A stretch of DNA of 9,420 nt from Geobacter sp. (lineage in GTDB: Bacteria; Desulfobacterota; Desulfuromonadia; Geobacterales; Geobacteraceae). Shown in pieces: positions 5,995-9,420 of this stretch; the first letter of the stretch is position 1; the number at the start of each line of letters is the position of its first letter. Location: the NCBI GenBank assembly GCA_003499925.1, contig DNRQ01000148.1, forward strand, positions 1,417 through 10,836. Reading direction: 5' to 3'. The notes under the pieces were generated by a model that had not been told where the DNA came from, ran no database searches, and saw nothing but the letters and a program-made list of their open reading frames with translations. The position numbers and the translations under genes are program-made.

Positions 5995-6005
5995 CGGGAC
6001 TGATC

Positions 6006-6446
6006 ATGAGCGACTACTACCCCCCATGGGGATTCTACTACAGGGTCGAGTTCGACATCAGCAAGAACAAGGACGACGTGCGTTTCCAGTCGCTGTCCGG
6101 ACTGTCAGTGGAATACGACATGGAGGAGTACAGGGAAGGGGGCGAAAACCGCTTCATCCACAAGCTGCCGGTGCGGACCAAGTACAGTGACTTGGTGCTG
6201 AAACGCGGCATGATGAAGGGGTCGGAACTGATCCAGTGGTTCCTCAGAGCCTTCCGTGACCGTGAATTCCAGCCGACAGGCGTCACCGTGATACTCATGA
6301 ACGAAAAGAGCGAGGCGCTGCACACCTGGAAGGTCGCCCACGCCATCCCGAGAAAGTGGACGGTGAGCGACTTGAACGCCAACGAGAACGCCGTGGTCAT
6401 TGAGACGCTGGAGCTGTCGTATCGGTATTTCACCATGCAGGAGTAA
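6006..6446 (+). CDS. eCIS tube protein, second paralogue (Pvc5/Afp5-like)
   Basis: The 146-aa product is a diverged paralogue of the preceding tube protein and aligns along its whole length. SLSGLSVEYDMEEYREGG corresponds to the TEVTGL segment, LVLKRGMMKGSEL to the LKRG turn, and VTVILMNEKSEALHTWKV and ETLELSYRYF to the late strands. In Afp/PVC the second tube protein forms the tube-initiating layer on the spike hub, and this position before the Pvc6/7/8-like genes supports the same role. It starts 11 nt after the first tube gene with only a weak ribosome site, suggesting translational coupling. The general family is certain; the tube-initiator role is inferred from gene order. Confidence 0.9.
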   Translation: MSDYYPPWGFYYRVEFDISKNKDDVRFQSLSGLSVEYDMEEYREGGENRFIHKLPVRTKYSDLVLKRGMMKGSELIQWFLRAFRDREFQPTGVTVILMNEKSEALHTWKVAHAIPRKWTVSDLNANENAVVIETLELSYRYFTMQE

Positions 6447-6459
6447 GGCTAACCAGCTC

Positions 6460-6514
6460 CCCCTCTCCCGGGGGGAGAGGGGACTATAGTAAAGTCCCCC
6501 TTTGTCAAAGGGGG
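6460..6514. repeat. Two adjacent hairpins inside the operon
   Basis: CCCCTCTCCC (6460-6469) pairs with GGGAGAGGGG (6473-6482), and CCCCCTTT (6496-6503) pairs with AAAGGGGG (6507-6514). Both have 3-nt loops. They fill the 85-nt gap between the second tube gene and the DUF5908 gene. Neither is followed by a T-tract. They could stabilise or attenuate the operon mRNA, or simply be REP-like palindromes inserted in a tolerated gap. Confidence 0.75.
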
Positions 6515-6531
6515 GAGTGAGGACACCAGGC

Positions 6532-6723
6532 ATGCCCATCGAGATAAGGGAACTCCATATACGTGTGGCGGTCAACGCTGCTCCAGGCGGCGCACGGGCG
6601 GCAGCTTCGGCTGGGGGCGCTTTGTTTGGAGGCGCTGCGGGGAGTGACGAGGCCCAAGATGCCATGGTGGCCGAATGCGTGGAACAGGTATTACAGATAC
6701 TTCAAAGTAAAATGGAGCGCTGA
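6532..6723 (+). CDS. DUF5908 family small eCIS protein (Pvc6-like position)
   Basis: The 63-aa product begins MPIEIRELHIRVAVN, the hallmark start of the DUF5908 family, and ends with an acidic-then-helical segment, AECVEQVLQILQSKMER, also typical. Between them is an Ala/Gly-rich linker (about residues 16-45). The start at 6532 is chosen because it gives the conserved MPIEI N-terminus; the longer frame from 6502 runs back through a hairpin. The stop overlaps the next start by one base (TGATG), so the two are probably translationally coupled. Small proteins of this type sit between the second tube gene and the LysM protein gene in many eCIS loci. Its precise role in the particle is not known to me. 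Confidence 0.85.
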   Translation: MPIEIRELHIRVAVNAAPGGARAAASAGGALFGGAAGSDEAQDAMVAECVEQVLQILQSKMER

Positions 6724-7427
6724 TGGCAAATGGCGAATTGGAAAAAATGCTGATCCTTGCCTTCGAGAGCTCCGAAAAAGCTGAAACGGGGGGCGAAAAG
6801 GATGCGAAACAGCGCTTCGACGCCTTCATCAATCCGGAGAGCTACACGCTGGAGTACAAGGTAAAAACCGAAAACGGACAGGGGCAAGGCACCAGCAGCG
6901 TCCAGTCGAAGTATATCAACAGCATGCCTGAAGAACTCAGCTTCGAATTCCTGTTCGACAGTACCGGCATTATCGATGGCGTGGTCAAAGAGAACGGCAT
7001 ATTCGAGGATGTGGACCACTTTCGGAAGATGCTGACCGAATACCACGGCAAGATCTACGAGCCGTACCACCTCAAGCTGATTTGGGGAAACCTGATATTC
7101 AAAGGAAGAGCAATTGAACTCACCATCACGCACAAACTGTTCAATCCGGATGGGCAGCCGATACGCACCGTGGCGAAGGTCAAGTTCCTGGGAAGCATTG
7201 AAGAGAAAAAACGCGCCGCGAAGGAAAACAGACAATCGGCCGACCTGACACATATGCGTAAAGTAAAGGCGGGGGATATGCTGCCGTTGATGTGTCACGA
7301 GATATACGGGGATCCCAAACAGTACATCAGTGTTGCAAAAGTGAACCGGCTGGGCAATTTTAGAAATGTTAAGCCGGGAACGGCCCTTGTCTTCCCACCC
7401 ATTGAAAAAGCGGGCAAAGAATCGTGA
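6723..7427 (+). CDS. eCIS inner-baseplate protein with C-terminal LysM domain (Pvc7/Afp7-like)
   Basis: The 234-aa product joins the contractile-injection-system tube-associated N-terminal domain (about residues 1-165) to a LysM-like domain (about 178-228). The first includes FINPESYTLEYKV near 36-48 and ELSFEFLFDSTG near 75-86. The second runs from MRKVKAGDMLPLMCHEIYGDP through VNRLGNFRNVKPGTALVFPP. Afp7/Pvc7 and T4 gp53-like proteins use this LysM fold to clamp the tube and spike to the baseplate rather than to bind peptidoglycan. It is coupled to its neighbours on both sides: its ATG overlaps the previous stop by one base and its end overlaps the next start by four bases. Length and architecture are normal for the family. 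Confidence 0.92.
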   Translation: MANGELEKMLILAFESSEKAETGGEKDAKQRFDAFINPESYTLEYKVKTENGQGQGTSSVQSKYINSMPEELSFEFLFDSTGIIDGVVKENGIFEDVDHFRKMLTEYHGKIYEPYHLKLIWGNLIFKGRAIELTITHKLFNPDGQPIRTVAKVKFLGSIEEKKRAAKENRQSADLTHMRKVKAGDMLPLMCHEIYGDPKQYISVAKVNRLGNFRNVKPGTALVFPPIEKAGKES

Positions 7428-9193
7428 GCAACGGATCGATCATCCCAACCCCTGCGACACCGGACGTATGCACGGTTGCCATTCTTGTGGACGGATCGCA
7501 GATCTCGGGCGAGTTCCATGTACTGTCCGTTTCGGTGCTGAAGGAATTGAACAGGATTCCGAGCGCCACCATTCAACTGCGGGATGGGGAGGCATCAAAA
7601 TCCACCTTTGTGGTGAGCAACAGCGATCACTTCATACCCGGCAAGAGCATAGAAATCCAGCTCGGTTATCGGGCTCACAACGAGTCGGTGTTCAAGGGGA
7701 TCGTGGTCAAGCACGGGATCAAGATCCGCAAAGAGGGGAGTCTGCTCACTCTGGAATGCCGGGATAAGGCGGTGAAGATGAGCCGCGGCGTAAAAAGCCG
7801 CTACTTCGCGGAGAAGAAAGACAGCGACATCATGGAGGAGATCATCGGGTCGTACCAGTTGCAAAAAGATGTGAGCCCGACGACACCCGATCTGAAAGAG
7901 CTTACTCAGTACGACTGCACCGATTGGGACTTCGTCCTATGCCGCGCGGAAGCCAACGGGCAGGTAGTGATAGTGACGGACGGGAAAGTGACGGTGGCCC
8001 CCCCGGCTACCGGGGCCGAGCCGGTGGTTACCGTGCTCTTCGGCGCGACGCTGTTGGAGCTGGACGCGGAAATAGATGCCAGACGGCAAAGCATAGGCAT
8101 CAAGGCAAGCAGCTGGAGTGCGACCGAGCAGGATCTGCTGCAAGTTGACGCCAAGGAGCCTGCCAAGACTGCGGCTGGGAACATTGCGCCGAATGATCTG
8201 GCCGATGTCATCGGCGGCGGCACTCATGAAATTAGACACGGCGGCAAGCTCAGTCAGCCCGAGCTGCAGGCCTGGGCTGATGGCCGGCTGCTGAGAGAGC
8301 GCCTGGGCAAGGTGCGTGGCAGGGCGAAGTTTCAGGGATTTGCCGGGGTTATGCCCGGGAAGATCATAGAGGTGAACGGGATCGGTGAGCGCTTTGAAGG
8401 AAAGCTCTACGTCTCCGGCGTGCGCCATACCGTCGCCAGCGGGAATTGGGAAACCGACGTGCAGTTCGGGTTGAGCAGCGACCTCTTCGCCGAGAGCTAC
8501 AACCTGCGCCCTTTGCCTGCAGCAGGGTTGCTCCCGGCGGTAAGCGGCCTGCAGATAGGAGTCGTTACGGCGCTGCAAAAAGACCCTGATGGTGAAGACC
8601 GCATCAAGGTGCGGCTGCCGGTGGTGAGTTCCGTCGAGGAAGGTATCTGGGCGCGCATCGCCACCTTGGATGCCGGGAAGGATCGCGGCACCTTTTTCCG
8701 TCCTGAAATAGGGGACGAAGTGGTGCTCGGGTTCCTGGGTGACGATCCGCGGCATCCGGTGGTGCTGGGAATGTGCCACAGCAGCGCGAAACCTGCCCCC
8801 GAAGCGGCCAAGGACGCCAATCACCGCAAGGGATATGTGAGCCGGTCGAAGATGCGGTTCATCTTTGACGACCAGAAAAAGGTGATCCTGCTGGAGACGC
8901 CCGGCGGCAACAAAATGACCCTTTCCGAGGCAGACAAGGGGATCGTTCTTTCGGACCAGAACGGCAACAAGATCACGCTGGACGACACCGGCATAAAGAT
9001 CGAAAGCAGCAAGGATCTCACGCTGAAGGCTGCCAAGGAGATAAAAGTGGAAGGCATGAAGGTGGAGTTGAAGGCGCAAACGACCTTCAAGGCTGCCGCG
9101 GCCACCAGTGCGGAGCTCTCCGGAGGATCGAGCACCACTGTAAAAGGGAGCGCGATGACCGTGATACAGGGTGGGATCGTGCGGATCAATTGA
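7424..9193 (+). CDS. VgrG-like central spike protein (Pvc8/Afp8-like)
   Basis: The 589-aa product is the central spike, equivalent to fused T4 gp27 and gp5 without the lysozyme. Residues about 1-370 form the gp27/late-control-D-like hub, with FKGIVVKHGIKI near 90-101 and VSGVRHTVASGNWETDV near 330-346. Residues about 377-455 are the OB-fold baseplate-V domain (IGVVTAL, then DPDGEDRIKVRLP, GDEVVLGFLGDDPRHPVVLG). Residues about 470-589 are the repetitive beta-helix spike (GNKMTLSE, GNKITLDD, and so on) ending GGIVRIN, with no appended effector domain. It starts with GTG at 7424, overlapping the previous gene by four bases (GTGA), so expression is coupled. A PAAR-type tip protein would be expected but must lie outside the window. 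Within an eCIS operon this is a particle spike rather than a type VI secretion VgrG. Confidence 0.93.
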   Translation: MSNGSIIPTPATPDVCTVAILVDGSQISGEFHVLSVSVLKELNRIPSATIQLRDGEASKSTFVVSNSDHFIPGKSIEIQLGYRAHNESVFKGIVVKHGIKIRKEGSLLTLECRDKAVKMSRGVKSRYFAEKKDSDIMEEIIGSYQLQKDVSPTTPDLKELTQYDCTDWDFVLCRAEANGQVVIVTDGKVTVAPPATGAEPVVTVLFGATLLELDAEIDARRQSIGIKASSWSATEQDLLQVDAKEPAKTAAGNIAPNDLADVIGGGTHEIRHGGKLSQPELQAWADGRLLRERLGKVRGRAKFQGFAGVMPGKIIEVNGIGERFEGKLYVSGVRHTVASGNWETDVQFGLSSDLFAESYNLRPLPAAGLLPAVSGLQIGVVTALQKDPDGEDRIKVRLPVVSSVEEGIWARIATLDAGKDRGTFFRPEIGDEVVLGFLGDDPRHPVVLGMCHSSAKPAPEAAKDANHRKGYVSRSKMRFIFDDQKKVILLETPGGNKMTLSEADKGIVLSDQNGNKITLDDTGIKIESSKDLTLKAAKEIKVEGMKVELKAQTTFKAAAATSAELSGGSSTTVKGSAMTVIQGGIVRIN

Positions 9194-9233
9194 TTCGGCG
9201 TTTGCAGTTTCCGCATTTTCCCCCTCTCCCTAA

Positions 9234-9292
9234 CCCTCTCCCACCAGGGGAGAGGGGATCTTAGGGCGACCCTCTCCCGCCAGGGGAGAGGG
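9234..9292. repeat. Two tandem hairpins after the spike gene
   Basis: CCCTCTCCC (9234-9242) pairs with GGGAGAGGG (9248-9256), and the same arms recur at 9270-9278 and 9284-9292, exactly 36 nt further on. The 5-nt loops are nearly identical (ACCAG and GCCAG). No T-tract follows, so intrinsic termination is doubtful. They mark a break in the otherwise dense operon, which probably continues to the right. Confidence 0.75.
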
Positions 9293-9343
9293 GGGGCTTG
9301 TGCAGCGCGTTCACGAAACTAGCGCTGACTTAACATAATCTGA

Positions 9344-9420
9344 CTAGCGATAATCTTCCGCTGCTAAAACTCCCTCCCCTTCAAGGGGAGGGTCGGGGTG
9401 GGGATGGGGTAGCTCCGGTG
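9344..9420 (+). repeat. Partial MITE-like repeat element with G-quadruplex-capable core, copy C
   Basis: CTAGCGATAATCTTCCGCTG (9344-9363) is a diverged copy of the 3847 element end. It is followed by a 39-nt core (9371-9409) identical to the one upstream of modA and one base different from that at 3876-3913. The element runs off the window, so its right terminal repeat cannot be seen. No gene is visible from 9194 to 9420. Confidence 0.65.

Noticed and set aside
7937..9079. 380-codon minus-strand open frame opposite the spike gene
   Set aside because: Antisense shadow of the VgrG-like gene with no recognisable domain.
2189..9193. Type VI secretion system or prophage
   Set aside because: There are no TssB/TssC, TssM or ClpV-type genes and no capsid, terminase or integrase. 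The DUF4255, DUF5908 and LysM-hub combination is characteristic of eCIS.

Overview
The window looks like a chromosomal accessory region of a GC-moderate Gram-negative bacterium. A Geobacter-type member of the Desulfuromonadales fits best. That assignment is an inference from the style of the abundant G/C-rich palindromic intergenic repeats and from the gene content; no rRNA or other taxonomic marker is present.

Layout. Positions 1-852 hold no convincing gene. They contain the end of a repeat element (1-79), a strictly regular 21-bp tandem array of 17 units (123-479), and a hairpin/G-quadruplex-capable repeat (781-819) just upstream of an orphan modA gene (853-1602, periplasmic molybdate-binding protein). 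Positions 1603-1940 are intergenic palindromes. A near-ideal promoter region follows (1951-1984), with a perfect sigma70 -35/-10 pair overlapping a plausible sigma54 -24/-12 element, and then a leader of about 200 nt.

From 2189 to 9193 all genes read rightward and form the first half of an extracellular contractile injection system (eCIS; the Afp/PVC/MAC family of phage-tail-like particles). In order they are a DUF4255 cap/terminator protein (Afp16/Pvc16-like), an unrecognised conserved-looking protein, one tail sheath, two tail-tube paralogues (Pvc1- and Pvc5-like), a 63-aa DUF5908 protein (Pvc6-like), a LysM-containing inner-baseplate protein (Pvc7-like) and a VgrG-like central spike (Pvc8-like). 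Spacing is tight (1-nt and 4-nt overlaps at the end), except for two gaps filled with repeats: a 143-bp MITE-like element before the sheath gene and two hairpins before the DUF5908 gene. PAAR tip, gp25-like, outer baseplate, fibre, tape-measure, ATPase and cargo genes are not in the window and would be expected further right.

How it works together. From the known family, tube proteins stack inside the sheath, the sheath contracts, and the VgrG-like spike on the LysM/baseplate hub is driven into a target. The DUF4255 protein caps the tube at the far end. The most interesting unexplained items are the unknown protein at 2829-3839, the double promoter architecture, the repeat element family that brackets and interrupts the operon, and the 21-bp array.
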